Program-made: the position numbers and the translations under genes | Shown here: positions 1 to 10,467 of the stretch, in pieces | Position numbering within the stretch: position 1 is the first letter of the stretch | Layout of the letters: the number at the start of each line of letters is the position of its first letter | Assembly (NCBI GenBank): GCA_900617975.1 | Contig: UZAE01000637.1 | Location: 1 to 20,231 of the forward strand | Length of the DNA: 20,231 nucleotides | DNA from: Rodentolepis nana | Lineage: Eukaryota > Platyhelminthes > Cestoda > Cyclophyllidea > Hymenolepididae | Reading direction: 5' to 3' | The notes under the pieces: generated by a model | The model's input: the letters and a program-made list of their open reading frames with translations, nothing else | Told to the model about the DNA's origin: nothing | Databases searched by the model: none

Positions 1-1002
1 GGTACTCATCTGGAATTTCTTCCTTCTTATAAACCTTGCAATGTCCAAATTCAGTTTCCGCCTTTTTCACTTTTTCGTACAATACATCCACACTCTTCCC
101 TAATGTAAGCAATAAATTTATCGACATTCATTTATATTGCATTTCACTGAAAATTAAATGCAAATACCCTTTGGCAGAGGCCATATACCCAATGTAGCAG
201 GGGAACCGTCCACTCCACTCATATACTCTTCAGGAGGTAAGTACTTATGGATAGGTACAACTACACTGATATTGACCGTTGTCATTCCATGGTCACTAGT
301 GACGATAATATTTGGTTTTTCAGGAAGGTTCTTAGATTCATTAATTCTTTCTATTAAATATGCCAGACCTTCATTGCATTGCTCAATCGCACTAAGCACT
401 TTTTCAGAATCCGGACCACTGTTGTGACCTGAAGAGTCGGGTTCGTTGAAGTAAATGAGAACACAATTAACATCTGGTTTTGTTATCCAATCCATTGCGC
501 GGTCAACACGGAATCTAAGACTTGGAACGGCGCTATAGAGACCATAATCCACATATGCCATTTTGTCGTTTATTCGTGAATAGCTGCCTGGCCAGTACAT
601 TATACCACATTTTCCTCCATGTCTTTGGATAGAAAGCCATAATGGTTCATTATTATTATATTCAAACCAATTAGAATCAAGTTGATTTTTCACGTTTTTA
701 TAGCTATAACTGTCCTTTATTGTCGGATCATAAAATGTATTGCCAACCAAACCGTGATTTTCTGCATTACGACCAGTGACGATAGCAAAATGTGATGGAA
801 ATGTGAGAGATGGCATTATGCTATGAACTTGCATTCCCCTGAAGCCTTCCCTTTCCAGATATTCGAAGGCAGATACATTTTTATTCTGTGCTTTAGCCTT
901 TTCAATGTAATCATGACGAAATCCATCAAAGGAAAAAAGAATAATCTTGGATCCGAGGCATATGCCAAAGAAGAGGACCACCAAAGCTGAGATAAAACGC
1001 AT
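1..1002 (-). CDS. ectonucleotide pyrophosphatase/phosphodiesterase (NPP family), 5' part, join of 168-1002 and 1-99
   Basis: A secreted or membrane-anchored phosphodiesterase of the alkaline-phosphatase superfamily; family members hydrolyse extracellular nucleotides or phospho-ester lipids. The first in-frame ATG is at 1002-1000. Upstream the frame holds only non-ATG codons back to a TGA at 1113-1111. The product opens with a signal peptide (MRFISALVVLFFGICLG), followed at once by the catalytic domain with no somatomedin-B modules, as in NPP4-7 type proteins. Visible active-site motifs are FSFDGFR (metal Asp26), SLTFPSH (nucleophile Thr67, then VTGRNAENHG), YWPGS, EPDSSGH (Asp189, His193) and TSDHGM (Asp237, His238). 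Asn-glycosylation sequons occur at residues 42, 221 and 244. A 68-nt intron splits codon 279, and exon 2 continues in frame as KSVDVLYEKVKK through KEEIPDEY to the window edge. The last metal His and any C-terminal anchor lie outside. The exact substrate class cannot be told; flatworm tegumental NPP-5 is one possible relative. Confidence 0.93.
100..167 (-). other. 68-nt intron in the NPP gene
   Basis: Read on the minus strand, the exon ends AAAGG and is followed by the donor GTATTTG at 167; the acceptor CTTACATTAG ends at 100. Without splicing the frame meets TAA at 156-154, three residues after the junction codon. Splicing joins G to GG, makes a Gly codon and continues the frame to the window edge. 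The encoded segment (VLYEKVKK, then HCKVYKKEEIP) resembles the part of NPP proteins that follows the metal-binding SDHG block. An alternative acceptor after TTTTCAG, about 20 nt into the intron, would give an implausibly short intron and a TGA almost at once. Confidence 0.85.
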
Positions 1003-4000
1003 TTGTACAGAGGAATGAAGCAATTCAGTGAAAACATTCCTTTTAAAAAGTCTAGGCTTTTTGTCCTTCACATAACCCAATCGTAAAAAACGTAATATTC
1101 TTCGTGCAAGTCATAATGGTAGAAATAAACAATATTCAGAAAGACGTAAAATAGATAACATATTAAAGTGAATATGGGACTTGTTTTATATATTTAAGTT
1201 CACGTTTTATAAGAACCCATATTTATTTTTTGCAAATGAAAGGTAGCGATTTAGAAATAAATTTATGAGTGGGTAATACTTTCCTTAGTACTTTGCCTTC
1301 TTGGTTATATGTACATATGTCGTTTCTCCTCAAGCAGATACAAATATCTCTACCTAAGAGAAGCAAAAGGTGTAATATGAATTTTTCCTTTATGTGTATC
1401 TATTTATTTTCGGTATTTCAAATGCATCTAAACGAATATATTCTCATGCAATTTTAATGCGAAAATATATTGTTAAAATAACCAATATAAACGTATTGTA
1501 AAGTTATTGTTGTTTATAGTCTTAAACAGTACTATCGCTTATTATTTAAAGTAGGAATAAGACTTGATAGATAATGAAGTGAGTCACTAATGAAATTGCT
1601 TAAATAATAGGAGTTAAATCAACTCTATGGTGCGAAACCATTAATTGCGAATCTGATAGGATTCTTCTGTGTGTCTGGCCATTCTTTCTCGAAATGGAAT
1701 CGGATGCATTCCCACGTCTTCTCGTATGTGCAAGAACCATGTTTCACTTAGTTAAAATACACTCAATAACATATTCAGCAAATCTTTACACATTACATTG
1801 CTTATGCACGTTACTTTATATTTTTACTGAAGATCGACACCCAGGGTTCATCGATTGTCATGTCATAAACTCGGCAAAAACTAAATTGCTTTTAAATGCT
1901 TGATTGTCACTAACACTACATTGTAGTCTAATTGCTTTTAACAAAAGCGACAATGAAGTCGGCGCATAATAAATCGATAAAAGTAAACAAATAAAGATGA
2001 AAAGGGACCCTTACATATACTGATCTTATAATAGAAGCCCCATTACCAAATTTACCACTTTGGCAGTAGTTTTAGTGAACAATATAAGCACTTAATGCGT
2101 GCTGCCAGGTGTTGGTGATGAAATTTCTCCTCTTGCTTTGTGACATAAATGAATGCTTATATGAAACAATTACTTTCATTTTTTCTACAGCATATTTCAG
2201 CTAAATCTCTTCATAAATAATTTGTCATCTTCTAATAAGAATAGCACTCAACGGTACTTACCTGGTCTTTGTTTACTGGGGAACTTAAAGATAGACAACC
2301 AACACCAGTTACAGAATGCTATTTTCGAGATCATTCAGGTCTAAATGAAATGGATTTAGGTTATCAAGCAACTTTTTCAAAAGTCAACTCTTGATTCAAG
2401 CGCTCTCGTCAAACTTTAAAGGACATTTCAGCTAGAAGTTATGCGCTTAAATCGAATTTGTTACCTCCTGGATATTTTACATGAAGGACTCGATTGACTT
2501 ATTTCTGTGGAGAGGTGGCACCAGATATGAATCAAAATAGAGCCCCATACCCTTTAACGGATCATTTTACCTAACGCTTGAGAATGTCTAAAAGCTTTCA
2601 AGATGGGAGAAAGCGTTGAAGCAATTAGAATACCCAGATAACTCGTACATTAGCTAAATCTTGATTAGGCGCACTGAGAACATCTACGGAGCAAAAGGTA
2701 ACAAAAGAAATAGAATATGGATAAGTCTGGAGGTTCATTGGTTCAAAAACAAAATCGTCATTTCTTAAGAGAATTTCTTCGCAAATTTTGGCAAGGACCT
2801 AGGTGGTAGTGTCGCATGAGTTAAAATCATGAGAACCAAAAGATGAGAAGACATTGACTAACAGAATCCAAATTAAAAATTTGCGTTGTGCTTTCTATAA
2901 GTAGAGGGTGTGGGAAAGAGAAGTAGGATGAATGAACCCTTAATGTCATAGACTCTTTGTAAAAGCGTATCAAGTGGAAAGACATTGACGATCCCACCAT
3001 CACTGAAATGCGAACATTCCACAAGCTAATAAAATTGTTTGCCAACAAGATGAAGATTTCCAGAAGCACTTATAATGTTGGATAGAAACGAAATCATTGG
3101 AAAATATACATCCAGAAAAAATAAAAAAATATTATGCAATTAAATTAAATTGCAAACATACATGCAGTTATAGAATTCAGGTGTAATAAGGTTTTGGTTC
3201 TCTTCTTACCACGAAAAATGTTCAACGCTGATTGTTTTTTTATTACACATTTGCAAATAATAAACAATTATTTGCTTTCTTCATACTGGATAAAGTTTAG
3301 TCTGTGACGTTCGTAGCATAAGTGCATTAATTAAGGCTTAAATTCATTCTATTAAACTCCGTGATGGCCCTTCTTTTTTAGGGGTTGTCTACTAACTTCT
3401 CCTTTCCAAATCCACTTTTGGTTTCCAGAAAACGCTAAGTGGAACAAATTAAGAGGCATGATTTATTTATATTCTGCCAAACAGTGTCTCTCCAACTTAC
3501 AATAGCTCAACAACCATTTGTGGAAGCAGATATTAATATTAATACTTGATCCATCTCGTTGCTCCAAATTTATGAACAAAAAGAGATTAATTAAAGTGCG
3601 AATTTGTGAATTCACTAAAAGAGTAAATCGATTAGAAGTACCATAACTATTCTCTTATGATAAGTGTAATTACAGTGCTTGGTCAGAAAAGATTTAAATA
3701 GGAGAAAGTGAGTCAGATTTCAAGAGCCACAATTTGAGCGAAACTTGGCATTTTCACAAAAAAGGTCGACTGAAATGAGAAGTTACATTTAGGCGTAATT
3801 AATAATATAACGCAAAGGAATAAGACAAATACACTGTGCCATCTTAGTCAAGTCCAACATTTCAGAAACCAAAATTTTTGCTCACCGATAAACAAGTTAC
3901 TTGCACTTTTAAACGCTGCCTATTTCAACACAAATTAAGCGAATGCCCTCAATTTTGACGTGATGTCAATATTGTAATTATTTACATGATCATCAAATTC

Positions 4001-4557
4001 TAGATTTAATTTTAAAACTCGAAACGTTCATGAAATTGCGCATAATAATTCTCTTGATTTCTTGTGGGTGGGTTACATTCGTTTGGAAAATGATATTTGT
4101 GGGTTAAGCTTTATCAACTTTGCAGAAATTGAACTTTGAGTATTAAACTAATAAGACAACTAAATGAAAATAAGGTTTTCATTCCTTAAGTAAAATGTGA
4201 TAGTACAAAATGTCCAAAATTTGATGATTTAAAGAACATAAATTTAATTAGTTCATTCAAGTGAGTAAGTTTTTAACTGCGGAACCGTGTTAAAATTAAG
4301 TCAGAGGAACTTCTGGCTTAAAACTTTTGAATGAAATGAATTTCAATAAATGAATGCATGTAATGTAATACAAATTATTAATAGTGCAAAATATGACATC
4401 TATGAGCGCAATCATTATACAAAATTAGCCATAAATAATTTAATTTTAAGTATTTTAAAATTAAATAATTTTGTTGACAAGTCTTGAAAGTAAATAATAA
4501 TATTTGGAAGGTGTTTAAATTGCCGCCACTTTCATTTGTTTGGATCCGACAGTTGAT
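1003..4557. other. spacer between two divergent genes, no gene supported
   Basis: AT-rich DNA shared upstream by the minus-strand NPP gene and the plus-strand RBM12-like gene, so it should hold both promoters; I could not place a TATA box or start site with confidence. A purine-rich stretch at about 2280-3070 has short open runs on the plus strand, but they are broken by several stops in each frame and match nothing I recognise. Open runs of 60-80 codons here are within chance expectation for this base composition. The last 120 bp before the gene are very AT-rich and contain a short inverted repeat. Confidence 0.6.
4438..4466. repeat. AT-only inverted repeat upstream of the RBM12-like gene
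   Basis: Two perfect 12-bp arms (ATTTAATTTTAA at 4438-4449 and its complement at 4455-4466) flank a 5-nt loop, about 120 bp before the start codon. Such arms arise easily in AT-rich DNA, so a role in DNA melting or promoter architecture is only a possibility. Confidence 0.6.
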
Positions 4558-4589
4558 GTGAGTTTTCGTCTGTTGTGTATTATTTTTAG
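4558..4589 (+). other. candidate 32-nt 5'UTR intron, or trans-splice acceptor, ending at the start codon
   Basis: A strong donor GTGAGT begins at 4558, and a pyrimidine-rich acceptor TATTATTTTTAG ends at 4589 directly against the ATG. Unspliced, the codon before the ATG is an in-frame TAG. Spliced, the start context becomes GATATGACT with a purine at -3, and the upstream frame is closed by TAA at 4516-4518, so the same ATG is the first in either case. Introns this short are known in flatworms. The same AG could instead accept a spliced leader if the organism trans-splices; the sequence alone cannot decide. Confidence 0.55.
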
Positions 4590-6899
4590 ATGACTTCTGT
4601 TATAATACGTCTTCAAAATCTTCCAATATCGGCGAATGCGTCGAATATTCGCAGGTTCTTCTCTGGACTTAGCATTCCCGAAGGTGGTGTTCATATTGTG
4701 GGTGGTGAAAAGGGTGATGCCTTTATTGCGTTTGCTACCGATGAAGATGCTAGGCGAGCTATGCTTCTGGATCAGCAATCAATAAACGGCACCAAGATTA
4801 GACTTTTTCTGAGTAGTAAAACAGAAATGCAAACAGTTATTGAAATGGCTCGGAGTTCCGTTATGAAAGCCAATCATCAAATGGGCCACTTACCAAAGCC
4901 TTCTAGTCAGTACAACAATTCCCATACTATTTCTGCTGCACCACAATCTTATCCACTGTCTTCAAATGCTGATAAAAGTCCTTATAGCTCTACAATATCC
5001 AAAGGGTCTTATTCTCTCTCTTCTTTACCTACGGATGTGCCTCCTTATGGCTACGGCTATGGAAGTTCCTGGAGTAATGAAAGGAACGATGGTCAAGACG
5101 GTTACAGTAGCTATGGGATAGATAACCGATCGGAAACCGGTCGTCGAGATAATTCTGCTGCATCCCTTGCCTCAAGCAAATACGATGATCCATCTACTGA
5201 TCGTCATTACAATCTGTCACCATCTTATCCTCCTGAAGATGGTTACTATGGTGATGGCAATGGTTATGATCATTCAAAGGCTAATGAGCCATCTTCACAA
5301 CCACCTGGTTATCCTAATGATCGAGGGTTTACCGATGTTGGGCGTGATTTTTCGGTGAGACCACCATGGCTTGCTGATGGTAACCGTAATCAATTTTCTA
5401 AAAGATCGGTTCCTCCTGATTCAGCTCTCAGAGAACCTGTTCCCTTTAAACGCAATCGTTCGGAGGAATTTTGCTATCCTTCTAATAGAGAAGTACCTTG
5501 TCTAGATTTTGTAGTGAAGATTTCTATGCGTCCAGCGGATGTTTCTGTAAAAGGTACATTTGATATTCTTCGAGGAGTAAATATAATCCCCAAATTTGGT
5601 ATTCGAGTTGAGGAGGATGAAATTGGCCGTTACACGGGTAACGTTTACTGTCTTTTGACCTGTCCCGAATCCCATGCTCGAGCCTTATCCTATCACAAAA
5701 AGGTGGTCAATGGTTATCCGATTGAGGTGTACAACTCAAATGCCGAGGATTTCTTTAAGGTTACTGATAGTAACTTTGCTAGCCGATGCCCGCACTTCAT
5801 TCAGAGTCGTATTCCCAATAAGGGTACTTATAAACCTCTTTACTATGCAGACGCTTGCATTGAGATGTCTGAAATTCCCTCTAATGTTACCGAGGAAGAT
5901 ATTGTCGCATTTTTGGGTGTTCCTGGTCTTTCTGCGAGTGATGTTAAGATTTCACAGTCTGGGGTTCCTTTGTCGATTGTTGCTCTAATTCATCTTCCGT
6001 CTGTTGAAGTTCTCAACATTCTTCTTGATGCGCCTTCGCGTCGCTTCAGTGCAAATCAATCACGGGATTTGAGATTGGTTGCTATTTCTGCTCTTCAATT
6101 TAAATATGCTCCTCCAAGGCAACCTCTTTACGCGTATAAGCCGGAATCCGGTAATAGTGGATCTAAAATCTCTACTTCGCAAAAGCCTGAATCGAAAACC
6201 TGCTGTTTCATTTATGGTTTCTCACGAAGCATAACCATATTTGATTTGACGCAAATATTTCCAAATGTTTTTATCCCTGGTGATGCCATTCATTTGCTTC
6301 CAAATGGTCGTTCGGCCGTTATTGATTTTCTTAGCGAGGAGAGTTGTCGTAATGCTCTTCGAGATTTTCAGGTAGCTGAGGGGGATCTTAAGAAGACCCA
6401 TCGTCTGCTTTCAATGCGGGCGATTACTAAGTTAGAATACGATCAGAAAATTGAGGAGAGTCAAGAGGAGCCATCTAAGCAGATTGTCCCCGATGGTAGA
6501 AGTGGTGATTCTAGTTTTCGTCCGCCTCGCTTCCGTCCCCCTTTCTCTCAGCCTCATAGACTGCCACCATTTGGTCCAAGGGGCGTGGGTTCACGTCCAC
6601 CTTATCCTCCCCCACCAAGGGCTCGATTTAACAGACCCCCTGGTGGTCCTTCCCATGTAACGAATCTCTTCTTAAAAAATCTTCCTCCGAACTGTCCCCC
6701 AGGAGCGTTACTGGATATTTTTCATCGTTTCCGTCCTCTCCCGGGTTCCTTGCGTTTTAGACGAGATCCAAGAGGCGCGCCTACTGGCGAGGCTGTTATT
6801 TCTTTTGGCACTTTTGCGGATGCCGAGCAGGCTGCCAGAGAGACTGATTCAACTCGACTGTTTAGCAAGACCATTTCTGTGCATATTCAACCACAATAG
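4590..6899 (+). CDS. RBM12: RBM12 (SWAN)-like multi-RRM RNA-binding protein, complete, 769 aa
   Basis: A nuclear-type RNA-binding protein with several RNA recognition motifs. Residues 3-82 form the first RRM and carry the family signature blocks RLQNLPISAN, FFSGLSIPEGGVHIVGG, AFIAFATDEDARRAM and LFLSSKTEMQ, very close to vertebrate RBM12/RBM12B. Residues about 100-300 are low complexity, rich in Ser, Tyr, Gly, Pro and Asn (PPYGYGYGSS, GYYGDGNGYD). Weaker RRM-like units lie at about 303-390, 420-505 and 537-615. A Pro/Arg/Phe-rich stretch follows (about 640-690, with PPYPPPPRARF). The last RRM is at about 691-767 with NLFLKNLPPNCP, FHRFRPLPGSLRFRR and GAPTGEAVISF. The whole coding region is one exon, as in vertebrate RBM12. 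Length is somewhat below the human protein, mainly in the linkers. No truncation or frameshift is seen. Its RNA targets cannot be inferred. Human RBM12 shares a 5' exon with a copine gene; nothing like that is visible here. Confidence 0.95.
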   Translation: MTSVIIRLQNLPISANASNIRRFFSGLSIPEGGVHIVGGEKGDAFIAFATDEDARRAMLLDQQSINGTKIRLFLSSKTEMQTVIEMARSSVMKANHQMGHLPKPSSQYNNSHTISAAPQSYPLSSNADKSPYSSTISKGSYSLSSLPTDVPPYGYGYGSSWSNERNDGQDGYSSYGIDNRSETGRRDNSAASLASSKYDDPSTDRHYNLSPSYPPEDGYYGDGNGYDHSKANEPSSQPPGYPNDRGFTDVGRDFSVRPPWLADGNRNQFSKRSVPPDSALREPVPFKRNRSEEFCYPSNREVPCLDFVVKISMRPADVSVKGTFDILRGVNIIPKFGIRVEEDEIGRYTGNVYCLLTCPESHARALSYHKKVVNGYPIEVYNSNAEDFFKVTDSNFASRCPHFIQSRIPNKGTYKPLYYADACIEMSEIPSNVTEEDIVAFLGVPGLSASDVKISQSGVPLSIVALIHLPSVEVLNILLDAPSRRFSANQSRDLRLVAISALQFKYAPPRQPLYAYKPESGNSGSKISTSQKPESKTCCFIYGFSRSITIFDLTQIFPNVFIPGDAIHLLPNGRSAVIDFLSEESCRNALRDFQVAEGDLKKTHRLLSMRAITKLEYDQKIEESQEEPSKQIVPDGRSGDSSFRPPRFRPPFSQPHRLPPFGPRGVGSRPPYPPPPRARFNRPPGGPSHVTNLFLKNLPPNCPPGALLDIFHRFRPLPGSLRFRRDPRGAPTGEAVISFGTFADAEQAARETDSTRLFSKTISVHIQPQ

Positions 6900-7155
6900 G
6901 GAGGCAAGATGTCGGGGTTCTGCTGCCTACGAAGTTTATTTTTGTAGGTTTTATTCGTTCTATCTGCTTTTTGGTAAGATGTTATGTTTGTTTGTTTTTA
7001 TGACTTGTTTAGGATGCTTTATTTTAATATTTTTATAAGTAGTTTTTTATTAACCTATATGCATGCCTGTGTTTGCCTGATGTGTTTTCTCCTTTCACTA
7101 AAGACATGAACTTGAATTCTTGTCTTTGCATTTAAGTAATGTTTTATTTTGGTTT

Positions 7156-7161
7156 ATTAAA
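7156..7161 (+). promoter_or_regulatory. candidate polyadenylation signal ATTAAA for the RBM12-like gene
   Basis: ATTAAA, the commonest variant of the canonical hexamer, lies 257 bp past the TAG stop and is followed by a T- and GT-rich stretch (ATTTTTGG, then GGTTTTGTCCTGTG) of the downstream-element type. I saw no AATAAA between the stop and this point. The 3'UTR would then be about 270-290 nt, T-rich, without recognisable structure. Confidence 0.45.
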
Positions 7162-7523
7162 GACAGATTTTTGGTTAACATGGTTTTGTCCTGTGAACTG
7201 TATTACAAGGGGGTTCCGGTCTTTTTAGTTCCAATTTTAATGCATAAGGATTTTCTTTGAAATGCTAATTGTTTGAAAAATGTATATAATTTTGTGAACT
7301 TTCAGGCATTCGAGTTATGCGTAGATGTTTGATATGCAAGCAGCTTAAGGATTTTATTTCTGTTCACTAGCTTCTAAATTGGTGTGTTAGGTCGTCAATT
7401 GGTTTTACTTTTACTCTTCTGATTGATTAGAGCAAATCAACAGTATTTGCCCTTTTTAATCGAGGTTAAGCACGTTGAATCCATCTCGTGGTCCCCGTTA
7501 ATAAGACGCCAGTGATGTAGTGG

Positions 7524-7547
7524 CCCTCCCCCCAACCCCCCACCCCC
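7524..7547 (-). other. four-tract C run, G-quadruplex-capable on the minus strand
   Basis: The plus strand reads C3, T, C6, AA, C6, A, C5. The minus strand therefore has four G-tracts of at least three with loops of 1, 2 and 1 nt, which satisfies the strict intramolecular quadruplex rule; the plus strand could form an i-motif. It sits about 360 bp past the candidate poly(A) signal, in DNA that is otherwise AT-rich. Confidence 0.8.
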
Positions 7548-10382
7548 ACACTCCTTCATGTGATGACCAGAACCTGTTAATCAATGGGTTTAACCTAGTG
7601 TTTGTCATACTTAGCTTGAAGTATTTGCCTTTGGACATTGAAGTTGCAGCTGTTTGCTAATGACTGTGATTTTACACTCGAATGAGTGTCTCATTTACTA
7701 ATTCCTAATTTTCGAAATTTGGATATTGTAGTAATTGGCGTTATTGGATAGCGGTTGCAGATTACAAGTTGGTGAACTTCTCGATATCACTATTTTATGA
7801 GGTTTGTAACCGATGAAGTAGTGAAGCAAGCGGCAAAAAATTTCATACTAAGAGTGGAATTCATTGGTCATTTTGATGGTATTCTAGGCCATTCATCCGG
7901 AATCTGTTGATAAGATTCCGTTCATTTTAAAAAAATTAAGGTGTATATAGTCTTGTCATAATAAGAGCTATTGGTTGTAAGTTGTAATATGGATGCATCT
8001 TAAATTAATTGGGGTATTTTTGAACCTTGGGGTTATATTGAACTGTACCTATTTGCACGGAGCAAGAAAAAAATGAGAGCACTTGCCAGCGGATTAATTG
8101 GTAAATTGTATTAAGCTAATGTTATGAGCCGATCAATGAGGAAAACTAAAGGTATTTTGACCAGGTGTCCGTGTGTTGATTTCGATTTAATTTTCTTTTA
8201 AATTCGTTAAATAGGCCTATAATTAGGATCTCTTCAAGCGTGAGCTCAGGATCACCATTTAGCTCAATGGTTTCGTCGTATTGGACCTTTAATTCGCATA
8301 ATGTATTTTAATTCACCATCTCAAGAATGTCGGTCATTGATAACTGGCCGTCATGTGATCTATTAGCTGCCGTTAAGATTTGAAAGCAATACTAGTTGAA
8401 AGTGCAGCAGTTGTCATCTGCTTCTATTTTAAAGAAATCGGTCTTTAGACTCTACTTGCACTATATACTATGGCAATATATTTGGTAGCTTTCGGCATAA
8501 TCAGGCGCTTTTTAATCACTCGTAAATTTAGTTTTTAAGCTCTGCCGCATTTATAGAATCAGTATGCGTTCTATTAATTGTACTAACGGATGCATAACTG
8601 AACTCCTTTTAAAGTCGACGAAATAAAGAGAACGTTCTGACTGATTGTTCCGGTTCATATTAAAGATGGATTTTTAAATGATACACAGTAATCGACGTAT
8701 TTGGGAGCCTTGGCGATGACAGCCAAAATGCTAAATATTTGGTCTGACCGACTAAGTTGCTTCAGCGAATCTGAATCTTAAGCAATGGTTTGTTATGATT
8801 CGATATTTTGTTGATTGTGAAACGAAATCGCTAATATAAAATAAACTAACGTATTCACTTTCCATTTTATAATATTGCTATCGAACATATGTTAGTATAG
8901 TGAAAGTACGTGCTATCGCATTAGGCTGTTAGCATGGAATGAAGATTTGTTCTTATCGCCACGAGTCTATACTTGGCAATTTAAGTGCTTACAAACGAAT
9001 GATATGAAGAGTCAACTAAAATGCAATGCTCTTTAGAAGGGCATATATGTTAGCGACAAATTAATTAATAATAATAATTTGAAAATGTCCTTTAGTTTCA
9101 AGACTTACTTGTGTGTTTGTGTGTGCGACCACCAAGAATAACAGTGTAAAACCGCTTCTTCATAGTAACGTCGGTTAAACTTGTCATAATGGCATCTATA
9201 CACATGACTTAACATCTACATTTATTAACTGTCCTCATTTGTTGTAACTAATTGCGTACTATTAGCAATTCTGTCAATAGGAAGCACTTTCAATTACATT
9301 ATGCTAGCACTTCTAAAGCTAAATATTAGTTTTACAATATTCCAAAATATTTGTGGAATGGGTATGCTGTTCTTGAAATTATGGCACCTGATCGTGAATA
9401 TACAAATATAAAATCTTAGAAAGTATCTCAGTTTGTTAGTGTGCTTTAGTAAGTGCTGTTATAGTTTTCAGTACGTGGAGTATATTGAATAATGATTGAA
9501 AGTGCTGCTGTTTGCGGGGTAGCCTATGTGTACTTTCATCAGGTTAGAAATCACGAGGTTAATGCTAGTCAGCCCTAACAAAGTCATTTGGGTGGCCAAC
9601 GACAGTGATTGATGCTGATCAACACGAGGAGTGGTCGAATGGTTACTCCAACTCAAAATAACCTAAGATATCAACCATCTTCTCACGGCATGTGTTATTT
9701 ATATTACCGCATTTAACCTTTATTTAAAATTTTTTCCTTGTCCCTAGACCTGGGCCAAACACTATATTACACTGCTAATAATTAGACTCGTCATTCATGG
9801 GATTTCTGCGTGGAATATTGGCACTTAGGAATTACCATCTTTAAATGACTTTCAGTTCATGTATAATCGGCCCTATTGTAGCCTATATGAATCTCAACTT
9901 GATCTCTAGGTCTGTCTAAACTGGTCAGTGATATTCATTTAAAGTAGGGCATTATTACGATATCACTATAGCTGATTTGTTGATATTTGTAATTCTTCCA
10001 TTTTGACTTTAAGCAGTTTATGTTATGATTGAATTTTATTTAGATTTCAACAATTTGCTCTTTTCTCAGTTCAAATAGTTTGTTTTTCGTTTACAAAGCG
10101 GGACTGTTTTGTTCACATCCCTCAGTTAAATTATGAAATTTTTAAAATTAAAAGGTTTATAACTTATTAACTAATGCTGATAAAGTTTTACGTAGGTTGT
10201 GAAGTTATCTATTTTAATTTTACGAACAGTTTTTTATTGAGTGCCATCAATGTTATAGGGTAATTTGTGGTAGAATGCGAAACCACCAGGTGTTTTTATT
10301 TAAATATGAATCTGCCTAAAGCCCTCGACAATGAACCATTTTAACATGGGTTACCTCATTCTATGTTTTACATCTATGTTTA

Positions 10383-10467
10383 TAAGAGAATCGAAGTTAG
10401 TTAAATGTACATCAAATGAATTTATGTACAAAAAGTGGAATATACAAACACTGGTTCGATTCTCTTA
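10383..10467. repeat. nested inverted repeat (13-bp outer arms, 7-bp inner arms)
   Basis: The outer arms TAAGAGAATCGAA (10383-10395) and TTCGATTCTCTTA (10455-10467) are perfectly complementary. Inside them lie a second perfect pair, TGTACAT (10406-10412) and ATGTACA (10424-10430), with an 11-nt loop. The transcript could fold as a two-storey hairpin. The right outer arm contains GGTTCGATTCT, which resembles a Pol III B box, but no T-arm pairing or acceptor stem is present, so it is not a tRNA. Confidence 0.65.

Noticed and set aside
2242..3079. Plus-strand, purine-rich degenerate coding region with segments such as KWKDIDDPTITEMRTFHKL
   Set aside because: The stretch needs a frame change and passes about ten stops; stop density is only slightly below chance and no family is recognisable.
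10450..10466. tRNA T-arm / Pol III B box suggested by GGTTCGATTCT
   Set aside because: The five bases either side of TTCGATT do not pair and no acceptor, D or anticodon arm fits upstream.
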